Shown in pieces: positions 35,751 through 44,004 of a stretch of 64,000 nucleotides of DNA. The position numbers were made by a program, and so were the translations under genes. Numbering within the stretch: the first letter of the stretch is position 1; each line of letters begins with the position of its first letter. Origin of the DNA: Novosphingobium piscinae. GTDB taxonomy: Bacteria > Pseudomonadota > Alphaproteobacteria > Sphingomonadales > Sphingomonadaceae. The stretch is taken from positions 1 through 64,000 of the forward strand of contig NZ_JACLAX010000017.1 in the NCBI RefSeq assembly GCF_014230355.1, in the 5' to 3' direction. The notes beneath the pieces are model-generated. The model had not been told where the DNA came from. It did not search any database and saw only the letters and a program-made list of their open reading frames with translations.

Positions 35751-38555
35751 CTAGAACCGGAACCGCGCGCCGGCCGTGAAGGCGCGGCCCACCTGGTCGA
35801 ACAGGATGCCGTTGGTGGCGGACGAGGCCCCTGGTGCGATGGGCGGATCGGTGTTGAACAGGTTGTTCACGACAACGTAGAGTTCCATCACGCCGTCGCC
35901 GAATGCCGGGATCGACTGGGTGATCGACAGGTTGGTGTAGAAACGCGAAGGGACGCTGTTGTCGTCGCTGCTGTTGGGCAGGCTGACGTTGTAACCCGGC
36001 TCGTCGGGCCCGATCAGCAGCACGTCGTAACGGCCTTGGCCGATGAAGCGGTTCTGGACCGTGATGCTGGTGCCACCCTTGCCCGCCCAGGTGAGATAAC
36101 TGGTGAGCTGGAAATGCGGTACACCCGGCCCGGCGCCGAAGTTGGGATTGCCGGTCTGTCCTGCCAGATCGACCACCGAGTTCGTCGCCACGAAGCGGGT
36201 GGCGAGCTTGTCCACGTAGGTCGCCAGCCCCTTGAAGCTCAACATCCCGCCCGCCAGCTGATGCCGGTAGTTCAGCTCGAAATCGATTCCCCGGGTCTGC
36301 AACTGGTTGAGGTTGGCGAAGGTGTCGGAGATCAGTGTGATGGCGTTGGTCGAATCGCGCGTGACCCGGGCGCAGTCGGAGGCCGAACCACGTTGGCATT
36401 GCAGCAGGATGTTCGTCGCCCCGGTCGTGGCGATCACCCCCTTTACGCTGATGTCGTAGTAATCGACCGAAAGGAACAGGTCGCGCACCGGGTTGAGCAC
36501 CAGCCCGACCGTGGTGGTGTCCGCGATTTCCGGCCGCAACAGCGGATTTCCGCCGGTCCGCGTCGGGACCAGCACTTGCCGGTTGTTGTTGAGCGGGTCG
36601 GTGACCGAGATCTGGCCGTTCACCAGCGGCGAGAACAGCTCGCTGACGTTGGGCGCGCGGATGTCACGGGACCGGGTGGCCCTGAACCGCAACAACGAGG
36701 CGGGTTGCCAGACGCCGCCCACTTTCCAGGTCGTGACATTGCCCGAGGTGGAGTAGTGCGTGCGCCGTACGGCACCGTTCAGGGTCAAGGCCTTGGCGAA
36801 CGGCAGGTCGGCCAGCAGAGGGGCATTGAGTTCGGCGAAACCCTCGGTGACTGCGATACTGCCGGCGACGTTCGAGCCGTTGAAGGTGTAGAATGCCCCC
36901 GCCAGCGAGAGCGGGTCGGCGGTCGCCCGGAACGTGTCCTTGCGGTACTCGCCACCGGCCGCGAGCGCCAGCGGACCGCCGGGTAGCCGCACGAGATCGC
37001 CCCGCACTTCCGCTGCCGCGACATCTTGCCGGATGGTCTTGTCCTGTTGTGACGTGCCGGTCACGAAGGCAGCGGCGGCCGCGCTGAAGTTGCCGTAACC
37101 CAGCGGGTTGAAGGGCTGGCAACCGTTGCTCTGATTCCGGCAGATCACGGTACCCCCGGGGCCAGCCACGGCGTCGACCGCCTGCCGCAGACGCGCCGGG
37201 ATCAGGTTGTTGAACTGTTGCTCCTTGTAGGTGGTCTCACCGTGCTGGAAATAGGCGTTCCAGTGCCAGCGATCGGCCAGGTCGCCCTTGATGCCGCCAA
37301 CCACCCGGAACGTCGAAGTTTCCGAGCGCCCAAGCGAATTGCCCAGATCGTTCAGGGCTTTGCCGATGCTGATCGAGCCTGCCGGCCCGATCGCCGCGCG
37401 AACGCTGGCGGGCAGGAAGGGATTGTCGCCGCGCAGAACCAGCCCGCCGCCGGTGAACAGGCTGAAGCGCCCCTGCGCACCGACGTTGCGTCCCGTGATC
37501 GAGCCATACGACAGGTCGATGTAGGGTTGCACGGCGTCGGACAGCACGAACTCGGCATGCCCGTAGGCCGAATAGCGCCGGTACTGGCCCGCCATCAGAG
37601 GGCCCTTGAAGAAGGCGTTCTCGCCCGCACCGGTCCCGCCGGACTGGAAGAACCCGCGGTACTGGCCTGCCACGAACGGAACCAGCGACTGGCCATCGGC
37701 GCTGAACTGCTGGTCGTTGAGTGGTCCGCCGACGATCAGGCCATTGGCCGTGAGGAAGCCGGTACGACACCCCGGGACAATCAGGTTGGCGGGCTTGGTC
37801 GGGTCGACGAAGTTCGCCAGCTGACAGGACTCGGTCGCGCTCCAGTCGCGCGAGTAGTAGTCGCCCTGACCGCCGTTCTCCTCATACTCGGCTGCAGCGA
37901 TCACCTTGCCTCGCCCATCGGCGAAGGCGGTGCCCCCGGCCAGCGAGGCATTGAAGCTGTCATTGTCGCCCGCCTGCGCAATCCCGCGCTGGATCTGTCC
38001 GCGCCAGCCCTTGAGGTTGGTATCTGTCACCAGATTGATGACGCCGGCCACCGCATCGGAGCCGTAGGCGGCGGAGGCACCGCCGGTGACGATCTCGGAG
38101 CGGGCGATGATCGCGCTGGGGACCAGGGCCAGATCGACCGAAGCGCGCGATGTGGACGGAACGAAGCGCCGTCCATCCACCAGCACAAGCGTGCGCGAAG
38201 CGCCCAGCCCCCGCAGGTTGGCGATGCGCGATCCGATGTTCTGCGGGCTAAGGGCAAAGGTCTGCGTCGGTGACGCGCTATTGAGCAGTGAGGGGAGCTG
38301 CAGCAAGGCATCGCCGACGTTCGGAATGCCCAGCGCCCGGATGACCGACTGATCCAGCACGGTGGTCGGCGCGGGCATGGCCGCGCCCGGCGCCACGGCG
38401 ACCCGCGAGCCGGTGACAATGATCTCTGCGGCCTCGGCCTCTGTCGAGCCGGCGGCCTGTGCCGAGGCCTCGCTCGCGGCGATGGCCAGGCTGGCGGCCA
38501 GAACGGCCAGGCTGGTTGCGAACAGACGACGTTTGTGCGCGTTCAACAAGATCAT
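35751..38555 (-). CDS. TonB-dependent outer-membrane receptor
   Basis: The 934-residue precursor starts at ATG 38555 (MILLNAHKRRLF), behind ribosome site AAGGGAGA, with a signal peptide ending ASEASAQA. The TonB box is probably in EIIVTGSRV. The plug domain includes LRGLGASRTLVLVDGRRF and GGASAAYGSDAVAGVIN. The barrel ends with a C-terminal phenylalanine (GARFRF), the outer-membrane assembly signal. In sphingomonads such large receptors import plant aromatics and other bulky substrates. Position beside secreted esterases and NTF2 proteins suggests it imports the cluster's substrate. Its promoter region at 38556-38678 is very A+T-rich. Confidence 0.93.
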   Translation of the reverse strand: MILLNAHKRRLFATSLAVLAASLAIAASEASAQAAGSTEAEAAEIIVTGSRVAVAPGAAMPAPTTVLDQSVIRALGIPNVGDALLQLPSLLNSASPTQTFALSPQNIGSRIANLRGLGASRTLVLVDGRRFVPSTSRASVDLALVPSAIIARSEIVTGGASAAYGSDAVAGVINLVTDTNLKGWRGQIQRGIAQAGDNDSFNASLAGGTAFADGRGKVIAAAEYEENGGQGDYYSRDWSATESCQLANFVDPTKPANLIVPGCRTGFLTANGLIVGGPLNDQQFSADGQSLVPFVAGQYRGFFQSGGTGAGENAFFKGPLMAGQYRRYSAYGHAEFVLSDAVQPYIDLSYGSITGRNVGAQGRFSLFTGGGLVLRGDNPFLPASVRAAIGPAGSISIGKALNDLGNSLGRSETSTFRVVGGIKGDLADRWHWNAYFQHGETTYKEQQFNNLIPARLRQAVDAVAGPGGTVICRNQSNGCQPFNPLGYGNFSAAAAAFVTGTSQQDKTIRQDVAAAEVRGDLVRLPGGPLALAAGGEYRKDTFRATADPLSLAGAFYTFNGSNVAGSIAVTEGFAELNAPLLADLPFAKALTLNGAVRRTHYSTSGNVTTWKVGGVWQPASLLRFRATRSRDIRAPNVSELFSPLVNGQISVTDPLNNNRQVLVPTRTGGNPLLRPEIADTTTVGLVLNPVRDLFLSVDYYDISVKGVIATTGATNILLQCQRGSASDCARVTRDSTNAITLISDTFANLNQLQTRGIDFELNYRHQLAGGMLSFKGLATYVDKLATRFVATNSVVDLAGQTGNPNFGAGPGVPHFQLTSYLTWAGKGGTSITVQNRFIGQGRYDVLLIGPDEPGYNVSLPNSSDDNSVPSRFYTNLSITQSIPAFGDGVMELYVVVNNLFNTDPPIAPGASSATNGILFDQVGRAFTAGARFRF

Positions 38556-38590
38556 CACTCTCTCCCTTATAAATGCGCACCGTTCTTTGC

Positions 38591-38685
38591 GGTACAATTG
38601 ATTTTTTGTTATGCCAGAAGTCAGAAATTCAAAGATTTATTCTAAAATTTATGAATTAACTGAAGTCTTGATTGATCGTTATGCC
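38591..38685 (-). promoter_or_regulatory. A+T-rich promoter region of the TonB receptor with direct repeat
   Basis: Of the 90 bases at 38591-38680, 24 are G or C, far below the surrounding DNA. GTTATGCC occurs at 38608-38615 and again at 38678-38685, each preceded by ATTGAT a few bases earlier. AATTCA and TGAATT form a loose inverted repeat within it. These could be regulator-binding and promoter elements; no clean -35/-10 pair is claimed. Confidence 0.5.
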
Positions 38686-40370
38686 GGTCCATCGGAGGCA
38701 AAATTGCCACGGCTTGAGTTTTGTCGTGGCGCGGTGATGGAAGGGTCTGGGATGGCCGCTTGTCCGGGCGAGGGCAGCGCCATCAACTGGCGCATCGTCG
38801 CTGCCGCCTGGTCGGCCAGCTCCTGGCCGTCTGCCGGCTCGATCCAGCGTCGGGCGACGGTCCGGCGGATACTGGCTCGAACCTGGTGGAGCCAGGCCTG
38901 GGGCGTGCCATAGATCGCGTCGAGTTCGGCCCGCGTGAAGGATTGGCGATAGCCCCACAGTTCGCAGATTCCGGGGCCGGTCATGCGATGCCGATAGCGG
39001 GCCAGTGGAACATCGACGTGCGGAGTTCGGACTCCGCCCAGCGCATTGCCGAAGCGATCCAGCGCGACTGCTGCTCCATCCTGGCTCGGATCGCGCACCG
39101 CGATGCGTTGCCCACGTGGTGGTGCGATTCCGCTGCGGGACCAGCGATCGAGGTTCCGGAAGGCTCCGCGCAGCAGGGCAGGCAAGGGTACGTCATTGCC
39201 TGGCATGGCGCGTTCGGCACAGTCATCCGACGAACCGAACCGGGCTCCACTGGTCTTGGCTGCGTCAACCGGGGCCGGCTTGCCGGCATCGCCACCGGCG
39301 TGGATGTGCGATGAGCCGGCCACCTCGTAACCTCGGAACAGGTCCGGCTTCCTGTCGCTGTCAGGGCGCCGCCGCAGGGTTCGAATCTCGCTTTCCGAAA
39401 CCATGACCATCAGCGGAACGCCGATCGGACCCGGCGTCTGGCGTGGATCACCGGCGGGGATGGGCGCGGCACATTGATGGATCGGGGTGCTGGGCCGGGT
39501 GGCAGTGGCAGCCAGAAACCCATCGTACAGGGGCTTGCCGTTGCCCCCGAGCGCGGTCGGATGAATGGCTGCGGCATAGGTCAGGACGAAGGCGCCTGAC
39601 TGCGAGTAGCCCGTCATGTACAGCCGCGACACTTTGAGGCCGCGCAGCGGGCCGGTGCGATCCCGCTGCTTGGCCAGGGCGCCCACCTGGCTGAGCACGT
39701 CCCAGATGAGGCCGTTTTCGGTCTGCGGCGTCGATTCGGCCGGCAGCCCCCCACGGGGCAGTGGCAGGCGGCTCTGGTCACAGGTCTGCGATCCGGACAG
39801 CGGGTTGGGGAAGCCGAGAGCCGCATAGCGGACCGGGTCGAATTGCTTGAGGCTCTCGATCGCCACGGGCTTCACGGTCACGCCGATCCAGACGTCGCCA
39901 TGGCGCAGGTAGGTCGGGTAGACGGCGCCCCACATGATCGGCAGATCATGCCGCAGCGAGGGATTGAGCGGCTCGACGACCACGGTCCCGCTGAAGCGCC
40001 TGGCCCTGGCCGGGCGGCGCACGAGCAGGCGGGTCACATAGGGGCCGCGGGCCAGGGCGGTCAGCCGTCCCACTGCCGGCCAGGCGAGCACGCGGGCCTC
40101 GCCGCTGATAAAGTACTCCTCCTCGATGTAGCCACGGGCCGCAAGGTCGACCGGCTCGACAGCGCGGTCGGCGGCTCCCCACGGCACGGATGTGGCCGTG
40201 ACCGGGATCGCGGCCGAAACCCGGGGCGGCACGATCCGTTGCGCCGTGACCGCCCTGCCCACCGGGGCGATGTTGCCGGGCTCGCCGGACAGCGCGGCGG
40301 CCGGCAGGGGCGCGGCAAGCACCAGGCTTGCCGCCACCCAAGGTTCAAGGGTGCGATGGGATCGCTGCAC
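38679..40370 (-). CDS. Secreted alpha/beta hydrolase domain protein (Abhydrolase_10 type)
   Basis: From GTG 40370 this is a 563-residue precursor with a convincing signal (MQRSHRTLEPWVAASLVLAA). The mature protein matches the large secreted hydrolases of the Abhydrolase_10 type: GTVVVEPLNPS, the ENGLIWDVLSQVGALAK block, and the nucleophile Ser near residue 257 in MTGYSQSGAF, with a later histidine in the SSHIHAG region. Substrate is unknown; an ester or lactone of the imported aromatic is plausible. An ATG at 40436 would add a poor, hydrophilic leader. GAGAGAGGG before GTG is a fair ribosome site. The gene ends inside the A+T-rich zone before the TonB receptor. Confidence 0.78.
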   Translation of the reverse strand: MQRSHRTLEPWVAASLVLAAPLPAAALSGEPGNIAPVGRAVTAQRIVPPRVSAAIPVTATSVPWGAADRAVEPVDLAARGYIEEEYFISGEARVLAWPAVGRLTALARGPYVTRLLVRRPARARRFSGTVVVEPLNPSLRHDLPIMWGAVYPTYLRHGDVWIGVTVKPVAIESLKQFDPVRYAALGFPNPLSGSQTCDQSRLPLPRGGLPAESTPQTENGLIWDVLSQVGALAKQRDRTGPLRGLKVSRLYMTGYSQSGAFVLTYAAAIHPTALGGNGKPLYDGFLAATATRPSTPIHQCAAPIPAGDPRQTPGPIGVPLMVMVSESEIRTLRRRPDSDRKPDLFRGYEVAGSSHIHAGGDAGKPAPVDAAKTSGARFGSSDDCAERAMPGNDVPLPALLRGAFRNLDRWSRSGIAPPRGQRIAVRDPSQDGAAVALDRFGNALGGVRTPHVDVPLARYRHRMTGPGICELWGYRQSFTRAELDAIYGTPQAWLHQVRASIRRTVARRWIEPADGQELADQAAATMRQLMALPSPGQAAIPDPSITAPRQNSSRGNFASDGPA

Positions 40371-40536
40371 TGGCTGGCCCTCTCTCTCACTGTGACTGAA
40401 GACAGACCGTCCCATCCCGAAGGCGCCCCGGGGCAAGCCTTCAGCCGAAGTCGCGTGTTGCCTGATGCGTTACCGCAGGGGCTGCGATGACCGTTCGGGA
40501 GCGATGGCTACCGCCGCCCGAAACTGGACGCCGCGG

Positions 40537-41205
40537 TCACCGCACAACGAAGTAGTGAATTCTGTTTCCGCCCGGGGTCTTCTCCGCCACGCCCACGAAC
40601 ACGTGGCGCGCCAGCCATTCGTGGCGGCCGGCCGGCACCTCGAACTTGGGGGTGACGCGCATGTAGTACTCGGTGTCGGCCACGGCTTCCTGGCGCTTCA
40701 TCCGCTCCATGGCTTCGGCACTGCCCCACCGATAACCGCGGTTCTGGAGATAGACCGGGGTGCCATCGTCGAGCTCCAGCAGATAGCGCGCATCGAAATC
40801 GATCACGCCGTCCGCACGCTTCAGCGCCCAGTCGCCCCCGCTCATCGGTACGACCTTGCCGTTGATGAGGCCCTGCACCACGCCGCTTGCGGCATAGACG
40901 GCCACACGATCCTGTCCGGTGAACGAGGGCGTCAGGTAGGTCGCGCGGGTCAGGGTGACGCTGATGGTGAAGGCATAGTCCAGCCGCGGAGCGGCCGGAT
41001 GGGCCGGCAGGGGCTGGGTCCCCACCGGAGGTGTCGTGCCTGCGGGAGGACGAGCCGCAGCTTCGTCGACCTGCGCCGGTCGGACATCTTGCCCATCCCT
41101 GCGTGGCCCTGCGGCCGATGGCGCGGCGCCGACGGGGCAGACTGCCCATAGGGCAAGTCCGGCCAGCCAGATGCGCCGCCAACCTCCATTGATCCTGCTC
41201 GCCAT
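40537..41205 (-). CDS. Secreted DUF3237 protein
   Basis: The 222-residue precursor starts MASRINGGWRRIW with a signal peptide ending near VGAAP, followed by a Pro/Ala-rich linker to about residue 70. The DUF3237 domain then shows GGDWALKRADGVIDFDARYL, LELDDGTPVYLQNRGYRWG and the C-terminal AGRHEWLARHVFVGV. DUF3237 domains are small beta-barrels; an exported version is unusual. GTG 41214 is an alternative start, but the AAAGG ribosome site fits ATG 41205. It is divergent from the MarR gene, and the intervening DNA holds a large palindrome. Confidence 0.82.
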   Translation of the reverse strand: MASRINGGWRRIWLAGLALWAVCPVGAAPSAAGPRRDGQDVRPAQVDEAAARPPAGTTPPVGTQPLPAHPAAPRLDYAFTISVTLTRATYLTPSFTGQDRVAVYAASGVVQGLINGKVVPMSGGDWALKRADGVIDFDARYLLELDDGTPVYLQNRGYRWGSAEAMERMKRQEAVADTEYYMRVTPKFEVPAGRHEWLARHVFVGVAEKTPGGNRIHYFVVR

Positions 41206-41246
41206 GCGTGCCACCCTTTCGGCTGCGGAATGCCGCTGCCTTGCCG

Positions 41247-41285
41247 TTCATTGAGTCATCAATGGATTCTTGATAACTCAATGAA
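41247..41285. promoter_or_regulatory. 39-bp near-perfect palindrome, likely MarR operator
   Basis: TTCATTGAGTCATCAA (41247-41262) faces TTGATAACTCAATGAA (41270-41285) across the spacer TGGATTC. The arms are complementary at 15 of 16 positions. It lies between the divergent DUF3237 and MarR genes, 42 bp from the first start and 87 bp from the second. The outer half-site TTCATTGA is shared with the palindrome at 42517. Confidence 0.75.
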
Positions 41286-41372
41286 ATTGACGATGCAAGC
41301 CTTTTGGCTCATGGCGATGGGATGCCCGGATCCTGAGTGCCCGGGACGAGCGAAGGCGCAGGAAAGGAGACA

Positions 41373-41924
41373 ATGAACGATACGTCCGACATGAGCGAAC
41401 AGGCCCGCGAGGACGCCGCGATCGATGCAGCAGAGCTGAAGGGCTGGCATATGCCGGGCCTCGACTTCCCGCTGATCCGGCTGGTGCTGATCGCCAAGGC
41501 CATGGACCGGCTTAACCAGCGGTCGTTGGCCGATCACGCGGGCATGACCATGGCGGAATGGCGGGTCCTCAGTCGGCTCGCCCCCGGTGCAGGGGCCACG
41601 GTGCGGGAGATCGCGGAACTGGCCTGGGCTGACCGAGCCGAAGTCAGCCGGGCTGCCAGTGCGCTGGAGCGCCGCGGCTTGCTCGCGCGCCGCGACAACC
41701 CGCGCGACGGCCGGGCGCCGTTGCTCTATTGTACCACCGCGGGCATGGCCGAGTATCACCGCGTGCGCCCCTTGCGTGCCGCGCACTACGACTGGATGGC
41801 CGGAAATCTCGATGCGGCGGAACGGGCCGAGTTCGACCGCTTGCTGACCAAGCTCATGCTGCGCATCGCCAGCGCAGCGGACCCGGATGCGCCGTCCCGC
41901 CCGGGTGTGCCTGCGCAGGGCTGA
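41373..41924 (+). CDS. MarR-family transcriptional regulator
   Basis: The 183-residue protein has the MarR winged-helix layout: a helical N-terminus (DFPLIRLVLIAKAMDRLNQR), MTMAEWRVLSRLAPGAGATV, the recognition helix DRAEVSRAASALERRGLL, and the wing RRDNPRDGRAPLL with its conserved D-x-R. A C-terminal dimerisation helix follows. ATG 41373 has a strong GGAAAGGAGA ribosome site. It is divergent from the secreted DUF3237 gene and probably represses both arms of the cluster until an aromatic ligand binds, which is inference from position and the two palindromes. Confidence 0.9.
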   Translation: MNDTSDMSEQAREDAAIDAAELKGWHMPGLDFPLIRLVLIAKAMDRLNQRSLADHAGMTMAEWRVLSRLAPGAGATVREIAELAWADRAEVSRAASALERRGLLARRDNPRDGRAPLLYCTTAGMAEYHRVRPLRAAHYDWMAGNLDAAERAEFDRLLTKLMLRIASAADPDAPSRPGVPAQG

Positions 41925-41986
41925 GCTCTGCGGCCCCGCGCGCCGGGTGAGGTTTGGCCCCGCAGACGCCTGATGGACCATTTCCG

Positions 41987-42445
41987 TTATCCGACCTCGT
42001 AGAAGCGCACCGTCACGGACTTGGCAAAGCGGGCGCCGGTGCAGAGGAACAGGCTGCGGTTGAGCCAGTCATAGCGGCCTGCCGGTGCGGTGAACCGGGG
42101 TGCAGCGCGGAAGTAGTAGCTATCGGGATCGACCGCTTCCCCGGCTGCCAGCCGTTGCATGACCTCCGGCGGACCGTGCCGCATGCCGTGGTTGCGGCAC
42201 TCCAGCAGGACCCCGTCATCGGTCTCGAGCAGGTAATGCGCATCGACGATCGTCACGCCGTCGTTACGGGTGGTCTGCCAGTCATGCCCGGCCAGCACGC
42301 GCCCGCGCAGCCTCGGTCCGGCAAAGGGGCCGCCCGCCAGGATCGGGACGACCCGCGCGAGGCCGGCCGGGGTCGGCCCGATCTCCACCGGTGCGGCCAG
42401 CTCGCCGGTTGCCTCGAACAGGAAGGTCAGCCCCGGCTCTTTCAT
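41987..42445 (-). CDS. Cytoplasmic DUF3237 protein 2
   Basis: The 152-residue protein is essentially one DUF3237 domain: LTFLFEATGELAAPVEIGPT, GHDWQTTRNDGVTIVDAHYL, LETDDGVLLECRNHGMRHGP and the AGRYDWLNRSLFLCTG block near the C-terminus. There is no signal peptide. Ribosome site GGGAGAG precedes ATG 42445. It is convergent with marR (62 bp) and divergent from the MFS-dioxygenase operon, with the palindrome at 42517 between. Paralogues are at 40537 and 48031. Confidence 0.82.
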   Translation of the reverse strand: MKEPGLTFLFEATGELAAPVEIGPTPAGLARVVPILAGGPFAGPRLRGRVLAGHDWQTTRNDGVTIVDAHYLLETDDGVLLECRNHGMRHGPPEVMQRLAAGEAVDPDSYYFRAAPRFTAPAGRYDWLNRSLFLCTGARFAKSVTVRFYEVG

Positions 42446-42516
42446 GCGCTCTCTCCCGGCGGCGGCCCGAACCGTTTTTTGGGCTTGCCATGACAGGGGG
42501 CGGTAGCTAGGAGACT

Positions 42517-42536
42517 ATCGTTGACTTGTCAATGAT
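42517..42536. promoter_or_regulatory. 20-bp palindrome, likely operator of the dioxygenase operon
   Basis: ATCGTTGAC (42517-42525) faces GTCAATGAT (42528-42536) across TT; the arms match at 8 of 9 positions. It lies between the divergent DUF3237-2 and MFS genes, about 26 bp before the MFS start. Its half-site ATCATTGAC resembles TTCATTGAG in the 39-bp palindrome at 41247, so both may bind the local MarR protein. Confidence 0.6.
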
Positions 42537-42562
42537 GAGAAATCATGGGGAGAGGCCTGGCG

Positions 42563-44002
42563 ATGCAGCGTTCCGGAACCGAGGCCGCGTCCGGATCGCG
42601 CGTGCCCGCCACGGCGTCCGGGACCGGCGGTGCCGCGTCGGCCCCAGCTTTCTCTTCCGCCTACCGGCGCTGGCTCCTGCTGCTGATCCTGCTGGCATCA
42701 GCCTTCGGCTACATCGACCGCGTGATCATCCAGACGCTGGGCCAGGCGATCAAGGAGGATCTCCGTCTGACCGATTTCCAGCTCGGAATCCTCGGCGGCC
42801 TAAGCTTCGCCCTGCTGTACTCGACGCTCGGCCTGCCGATCGCGCGGCTGGCCGAGCGGGCCAACCGCCTGCGCATCATCGCGGTGTCGATCGGGGTGTT
42901 CTCGGGGATGGCCCTGTTGTGCGGCACGGCGATGAGCTTTGCCCAGCTGTTCCTCTACAGGATCGGCGTGGGCATCGGCGAAGCGGGCGTCCAGGCGCCC
43001 AGCGTGTCGCTCCTCGGCGATCACTTTCCCGCCCACCGACGGGGGATGGCGCTGGGCATCATGAAGCTGGGCTCACCAGTTGGTTCGGTCACCGGTGCCG
43101 TGGCCGGCGGCTGGATCGCGCATGCCTACGGCTGGCGTGCCGCGCTGATTGCGATGGCCGCACCCGGCCTCGTGCTGGCCCTGCTCTACCTGCTCACACT
43201 GCGCGAGCCGCCACGCGGGCTGAGCGATGATGCGGGCGCGCCCGCCACCGACGAACCCTTGCCACCGTTCTCGCAGGTCATGCGGCTGATGCTGGCGCGC
43301 GCCGAGTTCCGCCACCTGCTGATCGGTCTCGCCCTCGCCACGATGGGCCTCTACTCGGCGGGGGCTTTCGTCACCGCCTTCTTCATCCGCGTGCATGGCC
43401 TGACCCTGGCGCAGGCTGGGCTCTACTTCGGCGTCCTGAGCGGGATTTCGGCAACCACCGGGATGCTGGTCGGCGGCTATGCCATCGATGCCATCGCCCG
43501 GCGCGGTCCGCAGTGGTACGGGCTGTTCCCGGCGCTCGGGCTGGTCATTGCGGCACCGCTGTACCTGGCCGGCTATTCCGTGGCCGACGCGCGGCTCAGC
43601 CTGGCCCTGCAGACCCTGGCAGGGGCCTTCCTGCTGTTCCACAACGTGCCGACGCTGGTGGCCTTCCAGAACATGGTCGGCCTGCGCATGCGGGCCTCGG
43701 CGGCCTTCGTGTTCTTTTTTGTCTCGACGCTCGTCGGCATCGGCTTTGGTCCGACCCTGCTGGGTTGGCTGAGCGACAGCTTCGCGGCACGCGCCTTCGG
43801 CGCAGGTGATTTCGCGCAGAGCTGCCCGGGCGGCAAGGCGGTTCTGGCCGACCTTGCGGGGCGTTGCCGGCAAGCCTCGGCGATAGGAGTCAGGCATGCC
43901 TTGATGGCGGCGGTGGCGCTGATGCTGTGGTCGGCCATCCACTACGCCATGGCAGCCCGGCGGATGACGATGGCCGCTGACAATCCAACAGGAAAGGCTT
44001 GA
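42563..44002 (+). CDS. MFS transporter, aromatic-acid/spinster-like
   Basis: The 479-residue protein has twelve hydrophobic segments and the MFS loop motif around LPIARLAERANRLRI. The first helix starts YRRWLLLLILLASAFGYIDRVI, a signature of the Spns-like MFS group common in sphingomonad aromatic clusters. A helix-8 to helix-12 region with AFVFFFVSTLVGIGFGPTLLG is typical of that group. It probably moves the substrate or an aromatic intermediate across the inner membrane. ATG 42563 has ribosome site GGGGAGAGG; ATG 42545 lies before it and is less likely. It is the first gene of a five-gene operon. Confidence 0.85.
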   Translation: MQRSGTEAASGSRVPATASGTGGAASAPAFSSAYRRWLLLLILLASAFGYIDRVIIQTLGQAIKEDLRLTDFQLGILGGLSFALLYSTLGLPIARLAERANRLRIIAVSIGVFSGMALLCGTAMSFAQLFLYRIGVGIGEAGVQAPSVSLLGDHFPAHRRGMALGIMKLGSPVGSVTGAVAGGWIAHAYGWRAALIAMAAPGLVLALLYLLTLREPPRGLSDDAGAPATDEPLPPFSQVMRLMLARAEFRHLLIGLALATMGLYSAGAFVTAFFIRVHGLTLAQAGLYFGVLSGISATTGMLVGGYAIDAIARRGPQWYGLFPALGLVIAAPLYLAGYSVADARLSLALQTLAGAFLLFHNVPTLVAFQNMVGLRMRASAAFVFFFVSTLVGIGFGPTLLGWLSDSFAARAFGAGDFAQSCPGGKAVLADLAGRCRQASAIGVRHALMAAVALMLWSAIHYAMAARRMTMAADNPTGKA

Positions 44003-44004
44003 CG

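Noticed and set aside
42521..42548. TTGACT as the -35 box of the MFS-dioxygenase operon
   Set aside because: The matching -10 position would overlap the ribosome-site region and leave almost no leader; the sequence is better explained as part of the palindrome.
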